A stretch of 11,410 bases of DNA. Source: Desulfurococcales archaeon (lineage in GTDB: Archaea > Thermoproteota > Thermoprotei_A > Sulfolobales > AG1). The notes under the pieces are model-generated. The model was not told the origin of the DNA. It searched no databases and worked only from the letters and a program-made list of their open reading frames with translations. Made by a program: the position numbers and the translations under genes. The stretch covers positions 1 to 11,410 of the forward strand of contig JALXCO010000259.1 of assembly GCA_026990885.1 (NCBI GenBank). Reading direction: 5' to 3'. Position 1 is the stretch's first letter; every line of letters starts with the position of its first letter. Of the stretch, positions 1 through 7,004 are shown one piece after another.

Positions 1-11
1 CTAGCATAAAC

Positions 12-1988
12 CTATCTTCTCCTTAATAGATAACCTATAGCGAACCCAATTATTATGGTTACTATAACTACAGCAGCAACCATGGTTGCCGGTATACCTG
101 TCTCCACTGGCTGCTGCTCAGTTACCGTTGCTGGCTGAGTTACAACCTGAGTAACGACTTTTGTCTCAACCTGTGTTTGAACTATAGTTCTACCTTCCTT
201 AACAACTGTCCTCAAAACCTCTTGAGTTACTGTCTTCTCGATAACGGCAGTCTCGGTAGCCACAACAGGCTTAGGACATACTGAGGGCTTCAACTGTACC
301 CTGTGGAGAGTAATTATATTGTACACAGATCCATCGGCAGGCTGGAACCAGCCGTCAAACCTGTCAACTCTAAATGGTATCGGGAACTTTCTGTAGTATA
401 GAGTTATAACCGGCACATCCTCAGCTAATATCTCCTGTATCCTGTAGGCTAGCTCCTTTCTCTTCTCAAAATCAAACGTTACCTTCAGCTCCTCTGTTAA
501 CCTGTCAACCTCTGGATTAGCATACCTTACCCAGTTACCGGTTCCTTCAGGCCTTGAATGGAACCTTCTGAACAGCCATGAGATATCTGGACCTGGACCG
601 CTTCCTAGTAGCCAGCTGTCCAGCTTAGCGTCTCTTATGTTTGGCCATACGGTCTTCCAATCAGCAACCCTCACTACAGCCTTTATACCTCCACCCGGTA
701 TCTGGGATAGCCATTTCGAGATCATTTCTGCAGCTCTAACCCTTATAATATCGTACGCTGGTGGCCATATCTCGAATGAGAAATCAGATCCGTCAGGCGC
801 TTCTCTCCATCCATCATTATCTACATCGACAAATCCTAGCTCATCCAGCAGCTTTGCCGTCATGTTTAGATCGAAATAATAGGCGTTTTCAACAGCAGGG
901 TTATACCACTGTAGCTGTACACCAACAGGTGGCACAACGCCGGGGCTTCCAGGTATTCCGTAGCCAAGCAATAGCTCTCTAACTATAGCTTCTCTATCAA
1001 CAGCAAAGGCCATAGCCAATCTAAACTTTGATATGTTGAATGGCCACTTAAGATTGTTTAGACCCCAGTGATAGAATGTCTGGGATGTATACGTGTGTAG
1101 CGCAACACCAGGAGTGCTAAGTAGCTGAGGTACGACTTCTGGAGTCACCCAGCCCTGATATACGTCCACGTCACCCTTCTGCACAGCTAATATAGCTACG
1201 TTGGCCTCCGTTATAAACACTATAACTAGCTCATCGATAAATGGCCTGCCAAGCCAGTAGTTCTCATTTGCAACATACTTTACGTACTGGGCTGGCTTAT
1301 ACTCTACAATCTTGAATGGGCCGCTACCAACAAGATCGTCCGGTATCTTTGGCGAGTACTTAGCTAAACCGTCACCCAGCTCGTTGAGTAGAGGCTCCCA
1401 TATATGTTTTGGCATGATGTTCATAACCGCTAGAGCGTTATATACGAATCCAGCATCTGGATTCTTGAAGTATATCTTAACTGTCCTCTCATCTACGGCC
1501 TCAGCCCTATCAACGCTAGCGAAATAGCCGTGGTAGTAGGTCCAGGTCTTTTGGGCCAACACATTTATCGTGAATGCCACATCTTCAGCTGTTAGTGGTT
1601 TGCCATCGCTGAACTTTATCCCGTCTCTAATTTTGACTGTTAGAGACATATGATCTGAGGCCCACTCTATCGATTCAGCAACCTCAAATGTTAGCGTTCC
1701 GTTAACTATTCTAACCAGCCTACTATAGATAGGCTCTAGAACCATTATGCTCCATGATGAGCCAGCTACAAACCAGTTGAATGTGTTAGGCTCAGACGGT
1801 AAAGCAACCCTAAAGGTTCCACCGTAACATACTGGGGTAACGTCCTTCAGCCAGTCCTCTATCATTACGCCCTCTACTTTCTGGGCCAACGCTGCCGGTG
1901 TCTGATAGAATAATGCTACTGAGCTTAGCAAGACTAGCAGTAATAAAGGTAAACCTGCTATTTTTTTGATAGATCTAACTCTCTCTAT
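12..1988 (-). CDS. Family-5 extracellular solute-binding protein of a Dpp/Opp-type ABC importer, membrane-anchored, canonical domain order
   Basis: Captures a peptide or oligosaccharide outside the cell and hands it to an ABC permease. Numbering assumes the 658-residue form from ATA at 1986-1988. Residues 1-36 form a signal peptide (basic start with ERVRSIKK, then a Leu/Val-rich core, then AALAQ). The mature fold opens at GGTFRV (about 56) and crosses between lobes at DVDNDGWREAPDG (about 388-400). The closing segment, from SFEIWPPAYD (about 403), ends near residue 569. A Thr/Val/Gln-rich stalk (about 575-630) leads to one membrane span (about 631-655) and a terminal RRR. There is no lipobox. 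The start is uncertain: the first standard start, TTG at 1929-1931, would remove the basic part of the signal and half its core. The gene diverges from a second SBP gene. No permease for it is visible, though one could lie left of the window. Family assignment is firm; substrate is unknown. Confidence 0.9.
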   Translation of the reverse strand: MERVRSIKKIAGLPLLLLVLLSSVALFYQTPAALAQKVEGVMIEDWLKDVTPVCYGGTFRVALPSEPNTFNWFVAGSSWSIMVLEPIYSRLVRIVNGTLTFEVAESIEWASDHMSLTVKIRDGIKFSDGKPLTAEDVAFTINVLAQKTWTYYHGYFASVDRAEAVDERTVKIYFKNPDAGFVYNALAVMNIMPKHIWEPLLNELGDGLAKYSPKIPDDLVGSGPFKIVEYKPAQYVKYVANENYWLGRPFIDELVIVFITEANVAILAVQKGDVDVYQGWVTPEVVPQLLSTPGVALHTYTSQTFYHWGLNNLKWPFNISKFRLAMAFAVDREAIVRELLLGYGIPGSPGVVPPVGVQLQWYNPAVENAYYFDLNMTAKLLDELGFVDVDNDGWREAPDGSDFSFEIWPPAYDIIRVRAAEMISKWLSQIPGGGIKAVVRVADWKTVWPNIRDAKLDSWLLGSGPGPDISWLFRRFHSRPEGTGNWVRYANPEVDRLTEELKVTFDFEKRKELAYRIQEILAEDVPVITLYYRKFPIPFRVDRFDGWFQPADGSVYNIITLHRVQLKPSVCPKPVVATETAVIEKTVTQEVLRTVVKEGRTIVQTQVETKVVTQVVTQPATVTEQQPVETGIPATMVAAVVIVTIIIGFAIGYLLRRR

Positions 1989-1993
1989 AGCTA

Positions 1994-2000
1994 ATCACCT
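1994..2000 (-). promoter_or_regulatory. Shine-Dalgarno site pointing to an ATA start
   Basis: On the minus strand AGGTGAT lies five bases before ATA (1986-1988), the spacing expected for an archaeal ribosome site. It is far from the TTG at 1929-1931. Translation from ATA gives a complete signal peptide, so this site decides the proposed start. The TGA inside this site is in frame and ends any reading from the ATG at 2004-2006. Confidence 0.55.
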
Positions 2001-2014
2001 TCGCATATTGTTAC

Positions 2015-2022
2015 TATATAAA
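2015..2022 (-). promoter_or_regulatory. TATA box for the leftward SBP gene
   Basis: Minus-strand TTTATATA is a near-ideal crenarchaeal TATA box. Its centre (about 2018) predicts a transcript starting about 25-27 bases on, near 1992-1994. That lies downstream of the ATG at 2004-2006 and a few bases before the ATA. The mRNA would then be almost leaderless with respect to ATA and would exclude the ATG. No transcript data support this. Confidence 0.5.
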
Positions 2023-2059
2023 GTCTAAAAAATCTTGTTTATTCTATATTAAATAAAAC

Positions 2060-2068
2060 TATATTAAT
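2060..2068 (+). promoter_or_regulatory. Possible TATA element for the rightward SBP gene
   Basis: TATATTAAT-like sequence about 30 bases before the GTG start at 2094. No Shine-Dalgarno site precedes that GTG, so a leaderless or short-leader transcript is plausible. The whole spacer is AT-rich, so other placements are possible. Confidence 0.3.
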
Positions 2069-2093
2069 TCTTGAATTAAAACTTATTCTGACG

Positions 2094-3995
2094 GTGAGTA
2101 ACTTGTTCACTATTAATAATAGATCAAGATCTAGATTTATCGCATTGATATTAACTGCCTCAATTATACTTTCATTAACTATGGCCTTCACTCCACAGGC
2201 ACAAATGGAGAAGCCAATCAAGCTATCATTTGAAGTGATGATGCCGGAGTATGATCCCGTGAGGATAAGGGCAGGAGAATTATTAGCTGAATACGCAAAG
2301 CAGTTAGGAATAGAGATAAAGGTTAGACCTGTAGACCTCAATTATGAAATAACTAAGGTTAGAGACGAGCACGACTTCGATCTATATATCCTAGGATTCA
2401 GTGCCAGAAACATGCCATTCTATATATCGGATCATATAAAAAGCGCAAATGATAGACCCGGAGGAAACAATATGGAAGGGATACGTAACGCTACCCTAGA
2501 TCAGTTAGCCGAGATGCTGGACTCAACAGTTGATAGACAGAAACAAATAGAGATACTATGGAAAATCCAGGAGATATTAGCAGATATAGTACCCTGGGTA
2601 GGCATATACACAAGGTACCTAACACAGGTATGGAGAGTTGAATGGCAAGGCTTCCATAAAGAATACTGGGGATATGCATCACCAATGACCTGGAGAAACG
2701 CACATATCCCAGGCAAGGAAGGAGGAGTTTTCAGGGTTATACTGGCTGATGATCTAAAATCAGAGAATGTACACCTGGAAGGTAGCATATATGAGGATAT
2801 GGTCTGGGACGCGCTGTATGATACCCTCGTATTTCTAGATGACAGCTACTCACCACAGCCATGGCTTGCAGAGAGGTTTGAGGTATCGAGCGATGGAAAG
2901 GTATGGACATTCTATCTAGTCAAGAACGCAACATTCCATGATGGCAAGCCTATAACGGCTAGAGACGTTAAATTCACGTTTGACTATATTAAAAACAACG
3001 ATATACCAGGCTACTCCAATATAGCTAGATACTATGTTAAATCAGAAGTTATAGACGATTATACAGTAAGGATATATCTCAACACACCATACGCATGGTT
3101 CCTATATGATCTAGCAGATGTCCCAATAATACCCGAGCACGTATGGAAAGATGTTGCATGGAACACAAGCGTAGCGCCAAAAATAGGAAGCGGCCCCTTC
3201 AAATGGAGCAGGAGAGTAGAAGGTGAATACGTGGAGCTTGTTAAATACGAAAACTACTGGAGATCAGATATGCCAAAAGTCGATAAACTAGTATTTAGAA
3301 TAATAAGGAACTTTAATGCAGCTTTACTAGCTATGGAGGCTGGTGAAGCGGACTTCTATGTCTACTACATACCTGTAGGTGCCGTAGATAGAGTTAAGAA
3401 TAATCCCGAGCTACATCTAAACTTGGAGAGAGGATTCACATTCTATTACCTTGGTTTCAATATGAGAAAGCCACCGCTAGACGATGTATGGCTTAGAAGG
3501 GCATTCGCCTATCTCCTGCCAAAAGACGAAGTAGTTAAGGGACCACTTCAGGGGCTAGGTGAACCTGTTACCTGGTATATATCGCCTTACTTTGGCGATT
3601 TCAACAACCCCAATGTCCCAGAGAAGTTCCCATGGATAGCTAGTACAAGTGCCAATGTTGAGAAAGCTAGAGAGATGCTTGCTATGTCGGACAAGTATGA
3701 ATATAGAGATATAGATGACGACGGAATACTTGAGGCTATACCAAAGAAAATGGAAAGGCAACCACAACCTAGAGAGAAGCCTAAAACAGAAACACCTATG
3801 CAAACCATGACTGAAACAGAGAAGATGATGGTAGAAACAAAAACAATCGTCAGAACTCAAGTAGTCACAAAGGTCGAGACAGTAACTGAAACGGTTGTCC
3901 AGGGACCAAGCACAACAGATATAGCGTTACCCGTTGTTATAGCTGTGATAGTTACTGCTGCCTTGACCTATATATTCGCCAGAAGAAGATCTTGA
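2094..3995 (+). CDS. Circularly permuted family-5 extracellular solute-binding protein, membrane-anchored
   Basis: Probably the substrate receptor of the importer encoded just downstream. It has 633 residues from a GTG start. Residues 1-37 are a signal peptide (RSRSR, then a hydrophobic core at 15-32, then PQAQ). The order of the mature part is odd. Residues about 44-206 match the normally C-terminal segment: LSFEVMMPEYDPVRIRA matches SFEIWPPAYDIIRVRA of the neighbouring SBP, and KIQEILADIVP matches RIQEILAEDVP. From GGVFRV (210-215) the normally N-terminal part begins, with FHDGKPITARDVKFT at 281-295 and IGSGPFKW at 364-371. It ends at the inter-lobe crossover DIDDDGILEAIPKK (539-552), exactly where the first segment would normally continue. 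A charged, Thr/Val-rich stalk (about 553-605), a span (about 608-628) and RRRS follow. The reading frame is intact, so it is not a pseudogene. The swapped order is read directly from the sequence; function is inferred from the family and neighbours. Confidence 0.92.
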   Translation: MSNLFTINNRSRSRFIALILTASIILSLTMAFTPQAQMEKPIKLSFEVMMPEYDPVRIRAGELLAEYAKQLGIEIKVRPVDLNYEITKVRDEHDFDLYILGFSARNMPFYISDHIKSANDRPGGNNMEGIRNATLDQLAEMLDSTVDRQKQIEILWKIQEILADIVPWVGIYTRYLTQVWRVEWQGFHKEYWGYASPMTWRNAHIPGKEGGVFRVILADDLKSENVHLEGSIYEDMVWDALYDTLVFLDDSYSPQPWLAERFEVSSDGKVWTFYLVKNATFHDGKPITARDVKFTFDYIKNNDIPGYSNIARYYVKSEVIDDYTVRIYLNTPYAWFLYDLADVPIIPEHVWKDVAWNTSVAPKIGSGPFKWSRRVEGEYVELVKYENYWRSDMPKVDKLVFRIIRNFNAALLAMEAGEADFYVYYIPVGAVDRVKNNPELHLNLERGFTFYYLGFNMRKPPLDDVWLRRAFAYLLPKDEVVKGPLQGLGEPVTWYISPYFGDFNNPNVPEKFPWIASTSANVEKAREMLAMSDKYEYRDIDDDGILEAIPKKMERQPQPREKPKTETPMQTMTETEKMMVETKTIVRTQVVTKVETVTETVVQGPSTTDIALPVVIAVIVTAALTYIFARRRS

Positions 3996-4030
3996 TGACG
4001 ACAATAATAAAATTTTAATTGTGGAGCACT

Positions 4031-4050
4031 AATTTTTTAATTTTTTCTTT
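4031..4050 (+). terminator. T-rich transcription terminator after the permuted SBP gene
   Basis: Two T6 runs followed by CTTT lie about 35 bases after the stop codon, before a separate promoter. Archaeal RNA polymerase stops at such runs without a hairpin. Read-through into the permease genes is possible, so the SBP and the transporter core may be partly co-transcribed. Confidence 0.5.
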
Positions 4051-4102
4051 CAGGTATCAATTATTTATTATATCATTGAATTTGAATAGGTTCAAAATTA
4101 AA

Positions 4103-4110
4103 TTTTAAAA
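4103..4110 (+). promoter_or_regulatory. TATA box for the permease/ATPase operon
   Basis: TTTTAAAA is centred about 38 bases before the ATG at 4145, predicting a transcript start near 4131-4133 and a leader of roughly 12 bases. It follows the T-rich terminator. This suggests that the four transporter-core genes have their own promoter. Confidence 0.45.
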
Positions 4111-4144
4111 CATATAATACACAATGTGATTTTGGTAGCTAGTT

Positions 4145-5122
4145 ATGGGTTTACGAGAATACGTTATTCGGAGACTTATACAGCTCGTTATAGCTATATT
4201 CCTCTTCATTACTATCATGTTCTTTATATTTAGATTGATGCCTGGAGATCCCTTATCACTAGTGATCGAGGAATTCGCCATAGATCCTGAAGCACGTGAA
4301 AGACTAATAAAGCTGTGGGGTCTAGATAAGCCACCATTAGAACAGTATTTCATATATATTAGAAATCTCCTTACCGGAGATCTGGGTGTCAGCTTTGTAT
4401 ACCATGAGCCCGTAGCCGATGTTATAATTAGTAGAAAGTTGCTTAATACCCTAGCTCTACTTATATCGAGCCATGGAATGGCGATGTTTCTAGGCATGAT
4501 TCTAGGTGTATGGGCCGCATGGAGGAGAGGCACTGCAATAGATATGGCAGCGTTAACTACATCGCTGATACTTCACAGTATACCTATTTTCTGGCTAGGT
4601 ATAGTGTTTCTAATGATTTTCGCGGTTAAATACAGGCTTTTTCCGCTAGCCGGTACAATAACCCCAGCAAAAACATTCGAGAATATATTCGAGTATATAG
4701 GGGATTACCTCTGGCATATGTTTCTTCCGATGATGACAATCACCGTTATAAGGCTAGGATCAGACTTTCTCATAATGAGAAACACAATGATCAGCGTAAC
4801 CAAAGAGGACTATATTGTAACGGCTATGGCGAAAGGCCTCCCAGAGAAGGTGATAATCTGGAAGCATGCAGCCAGAAATGCAATGCTACCTATAGTAACT
4901 CTAGCGGGCCTAGATATGGCTACAGTTGTAAGTGGAGCTGTACTTACAGAAAGCGTGTTCTCGTGGGATGGTATAGGTAGATTGATATACGAGGCAGCAA
5001 TATATAGGGATTTTCCTGTGCTCCAAGGAGTCTTCTTCTTGATAGTGGTTGTGGTGCTAGTAGCTAATTTCCTAACTGACTTAATGTATGCCTATCTAGA
5101 TCCCAGGGTGAGGTACGAATGA
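4145..5122 (+). CDS. ABC importer permease, DppB/OppB family
   Basis: One of two membrane subunits forming the substrate channel of a dipeptide/oligopeptide-family ABC importer. It has 325 residues, normal for the family. The first span is at about 11-31, followed by the family signature RLMPGDPL (30-37) and the LLTGDLGVSFVYHEPV region (75-90). Further spans lie near 101-125, 135-163, 187-206, 246-266 and 294-314. The cytoplasmic EAA coupling loop, which docks on the ATPase, runs from about 220 to 250 (DYIVTAMAKGLPEKVIIWKH, then ARNAMLPI). Its stop overlaps the start of the next permease (ATGA). No strong Shine-Dalgarno site precedes this ATG. Substrate cannot be read from the permease. Members of this family carry cellobiose and maltose as well as peptides in Sulfolobus. 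Confidence 0.93.
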   Translation: MGLREYVIRRLIQLVIAIFLFITIMFFIFRLMPGDPLSLVIEEFAIDPEARERLIKLWGLDKPPLEQYFIYIRNLLTGDLGVSFVYHEPVADVIISRKLLNTLALLISSHGMAMFLGMILGVWAAWRRGTAIDMAALTTSLILHSIPIFWLGIVFLMIFAVKYRLFPLAGTITPAKTFENIFEYIGDYLWHMFLPMMTITVIRLGSDFLIMRNTMISVTKEDYIVTAMAKGLPEKVIIWKHAARNAMLPIVTLAGLDMATVVSGAVLTESVFSWDGIGRLIYEAAIYRDFPVLQGVFFLIVVVVLVANFLTDLMYAYLDPRVRYE

Positions 5123-6006
5123 CTGTACTTAGAAAGGAGAGGAGAGGAGATAAGCTAGAGAGACTTAGGGAATTTTGGTATATATATTCCAGAAATAAGC
5201 TAGGCGTAATAGGGCTAGCTATATTAACGATATATATAGCTATCGCCGTGCTGGCTCCGGTTATAGCTCCGTATGATCCTAAAGCAAGAATAGGAAGCCC
5301 AATGGAGCCGCCAAGCCCAAAGCATCTTCTAGGGACAGATGAGCTGGGGAGAGATATACTGAGCCTAGTGATATATGGGGCAAGGATCTCGTTACTCGTT
5401 GGAGTTCTAGCAGCAACAATAACAATGATTATAGGCACCCTCATAGGTATACTAGCTGGATATTTTGGAAGATTCATCGACGATATATTGATGAGGATAA
5501 CAGATCTGTTTCTAGTGATTCCAGGACTCCCACTAATAATAGTGCTAGCTGTTGTGCTGGGGCCAAGCATATGGAATATCATCTTAGTAATCGCCTTAAT
5601 ATCATGGCCTACCACGGCGAGACTGGTTAGAAGCGAGACGCTTTCGCTTAAGGAGCGAATGTTCGTTAACGCAAGCAGGGTGGCTGGGGCAAGCGATTTC
5701 TATATCCTGGCGAAACATATTATACCAAATGTACTACCTATCATATCAGCTACAATGGTTCTTAATGTTGTGAACGCAATAATTCTTGAGGCAGGACTAA
5801 GCTTCCTTGGTCTTGGTGATCCTACACACATAAGCTGGGGAACAATGCTTTATTTCGCTAATAGACAGGGAGCCTTCTTAAGCGATAATCCCATGTATAT
5901 AATTGCCCCAGGTTTGGCTTTAGTGGGTATAGGATTAGCTTTTGTATTTATAAGCTACGCTCTAGATGAGGTGGTAAATCCAAAATTGAGAAGGGAGGGG
6001 ATATAG
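5119..6006 (+). CDS. ABC importer permease, DppC/OppC family
   Basis: Second membrane subunit, pairing with the DppB-like protein. It has 295 residues. The basic N-terminal tail and the NKLGVIGLAIL segment (26-36) are typical of the DppC N-terminal domain. LLGTDELGRDILS (70-82) is the classic motif before the transport domain. Spans follow near 88-112, 130-147, 152-165, 205-225 and 262-282. The EAA loop is at about 180-208 (MFVNASRVAGASDFYILAKH, then IIPNVLP), and the signature LEAGLSFLGLGDP sits at 223-235. The ATG overlaps the upstream stop by four bases, so the two permeases are translationally coupled. Confidence 0.94.
   Translation: MTVLRKERRGDKLERLREFWYIYSRNKLGVIGLAILTIYIAIAVLAPVIAPYDPKARIGSPMEPPSPKHLLGTDELGRDILSLVIYGARISLLVGVLAATITMIIGTLIGILAGYFGRFIDDILMRITDLFLVIPGLPLIIVLAVVLGPSIWNIILVIALISWPTTARLVRSETLSLKERMFVNASRVAGASDFYILAKHIIPNVLPIISATMVLNVVNAIILEAGLSFLGLGDPTHISWGTMLYFANRQGAFLSDNPMYIIAPGLALVGIGLAFVFISYALDEVVNPKLRREGI
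5993..6000 (+). promoter_or_regulatory. Strong Shine-Dalgarno site for the OppD-like gene
   Basis: GGGAGGGG ends seven bases before the ATG at 6008, inside the last codons of the DppC-like gene. It supports this start and tight coupling within the operon. Confidence 0.6.
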
Positions 6007-6007
6007 G

Positions 6008-7000
6008 ATGAGTAAGGAGACTGTTTTGCTGGTTGAAGATCTTCACACATACTATTTTACGCTAGGAGGGGTTGTGAGAGCTGTTGATGGTGTTGATCTG
6101 GAAGTATATAGAGGAGAGCTGGTGGCCCTTGTAGGAGAGAGTGGATGTGGAAAAACCACTCTTGGCTATTCTATAATGAGGCTAATTATGCCTCCTGGAA
6201 GAATCGTTAAAGGTAAAATAATACTAGATGGGATCAATATACTGGAGCTTGATGATGAAGAAATGAGGGATATAAGATGGAGAAAAGTAAGCATGATTTT
6301 CCAAGGAGCCATGAACTCCCTAAATCCGGTCATGAAGGTCGGGGACCAGATAATCGAGGCGCTTCTATACCATAATGCCATAAGCAGTGTTGAGGAAGGG
6401 AGAAGCATCGTTAAAAAGCTATTTGAGCTGGTAAACCTGGATTTCGAAAGAATGAATAGCTATCCACACGAACTAAGTGGAGGGATGAAGCAGAGAGTAG
6501 TTATTGCCATGGCTCTAGCACTTAACCCAGACATAGTTATTGCTGATGAACCAACCACAGCTCTTGATGTAACCACCCAAGCAAAAATCATGAAAATGAT
6601 AAATGATATAAGAAGAAAAATGGGTATATCAATAATCCTAATCACACACGATCTCCCACTAGTGGCTGAGGTAGCCGATAGAGTATACATAATGTACGCT
6701 GGGAAAATAGTTGAAGCAGCAGATGTATACAGCATGTTCAAAGAACCCAAACACCCATATTCTCAAGGGCTTCTCTCAGCTATCCCAAGCATTAAAGGAC
6801 CAAAAAGAAGGCTTGAAGGTATGCCAGGCGAGCCCCCAGATCTTAGAAAACCACCACAAGGATGCAGATTCCACCCACGATGCGCCTATGTTATGGATAT
6901 ATGTAGAACAAAGGAGCCTGTTCTAAAGCCTTTAGCCTCAGGCACCAAACGTATAGTATCATGCTGGCTATATGATGATTCCTATTCTAAGGGTGGTTAA
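6008..7000 (+). CDS. ABC importer ATP-binding protein, DppD/OppD family
   Basis: Hydrolyses ATP on the inner face of the membrane to drive the DppB/DppC-like permeases. It has 330 residues. The nucleotide-binding domain is complete: Walker A GESGCGKT (43-50), Q-loop IFQ (97-99), signature LSGGM (156-160), Walker B IVIADE (176-181) and switch His214 (ITHDL). The C-terminal oligopeptide-transporter extension carries four cysteines, C286, C292, C299 and C319 (GCRFHPRC, then DIC, then SCW). In mycobacterial relatives the equivalent cysteines hold a [4Fe-4S] cluster; that is inferred here. It starts one base after the DppC-like stop. Confidence 0.95.
   Translation: MSKETVLLVEDLHTYYFTLGGVVRAVDGVDLEVYRGELVALVGESGCGKTTLGYSIMRLIMPPGRIVKGKIILDGINILELDDEEMRDIRWRKVSMIFQGAMNSLNPVMKVGDQIIEALLYHNAISSVEEGRSIVKKLFELVNLDFERMNSYPHELSGGMKQRVVIAMALALNPDIVIADEPTTALDVTTQAKIMKMINDIRRKMGISIILITHDLPLVAEVADRVYIMYAGKIVEAADVYSMFKEPKHPYSQGLLSAIPSIKGPKRRLEGMPGEPPDLRKPPQGCRFHPRCAYVMDICRTKEPVLKPLASGTKRIVSCWLYDDSYSKGG
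6991..6998 (+). promoter_or_regulatory. Shine-Dalgarno site setting the OppF-like start at 7005
   Basis: GGGTGGTT lies six bases before ATG 7005-7007. Earlier in-frame ATGs at 6972 and 6975 have no such site, overlap the upstream gene by about 25 bases, and would add residues not needed by the ABC domain. The 7005 start gives MKPIVSVKNLKKYY, the usual beginning of this family. Confidence 0.55.
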
Positions 7001-7004
7001 GACA

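Noticed and set aside
2203..2220. Short A-rich similarity between the two permutation ends (AAATGGA followed by AAG/CAA near 2203 and near 3748), which could be a trace of an ancestral tandem duplication.
   Set aside because: Only about 15 of 18 bases match, with a frame-breaking gap, in purine-rich DNA. Chance cannot be excluded by eye.
2094..3995. The odd SBP as a pseudogene, frameshift or assembly join.
   Set aside because: One uninterrupted frame contains signal, both lobe segments, stalk and anchor with normal motifs, so damage or a random join is unlikely.
4105..4533. Long open frames on the strand opposite the transporter genes (also 5064-5615 and 6460-6750).
   Set aside because: They are shadows of the clear permease and ATPase genes, with no recognisable protein features or ribosome sites.
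6972..7004. Upstream ATG starts for the OppF-like protein.
   Set aside because: They overlap the preceding gene and lack a ribosome site; ATG 7005 has GGTGG at good spacing and the family-typical N-terminus.
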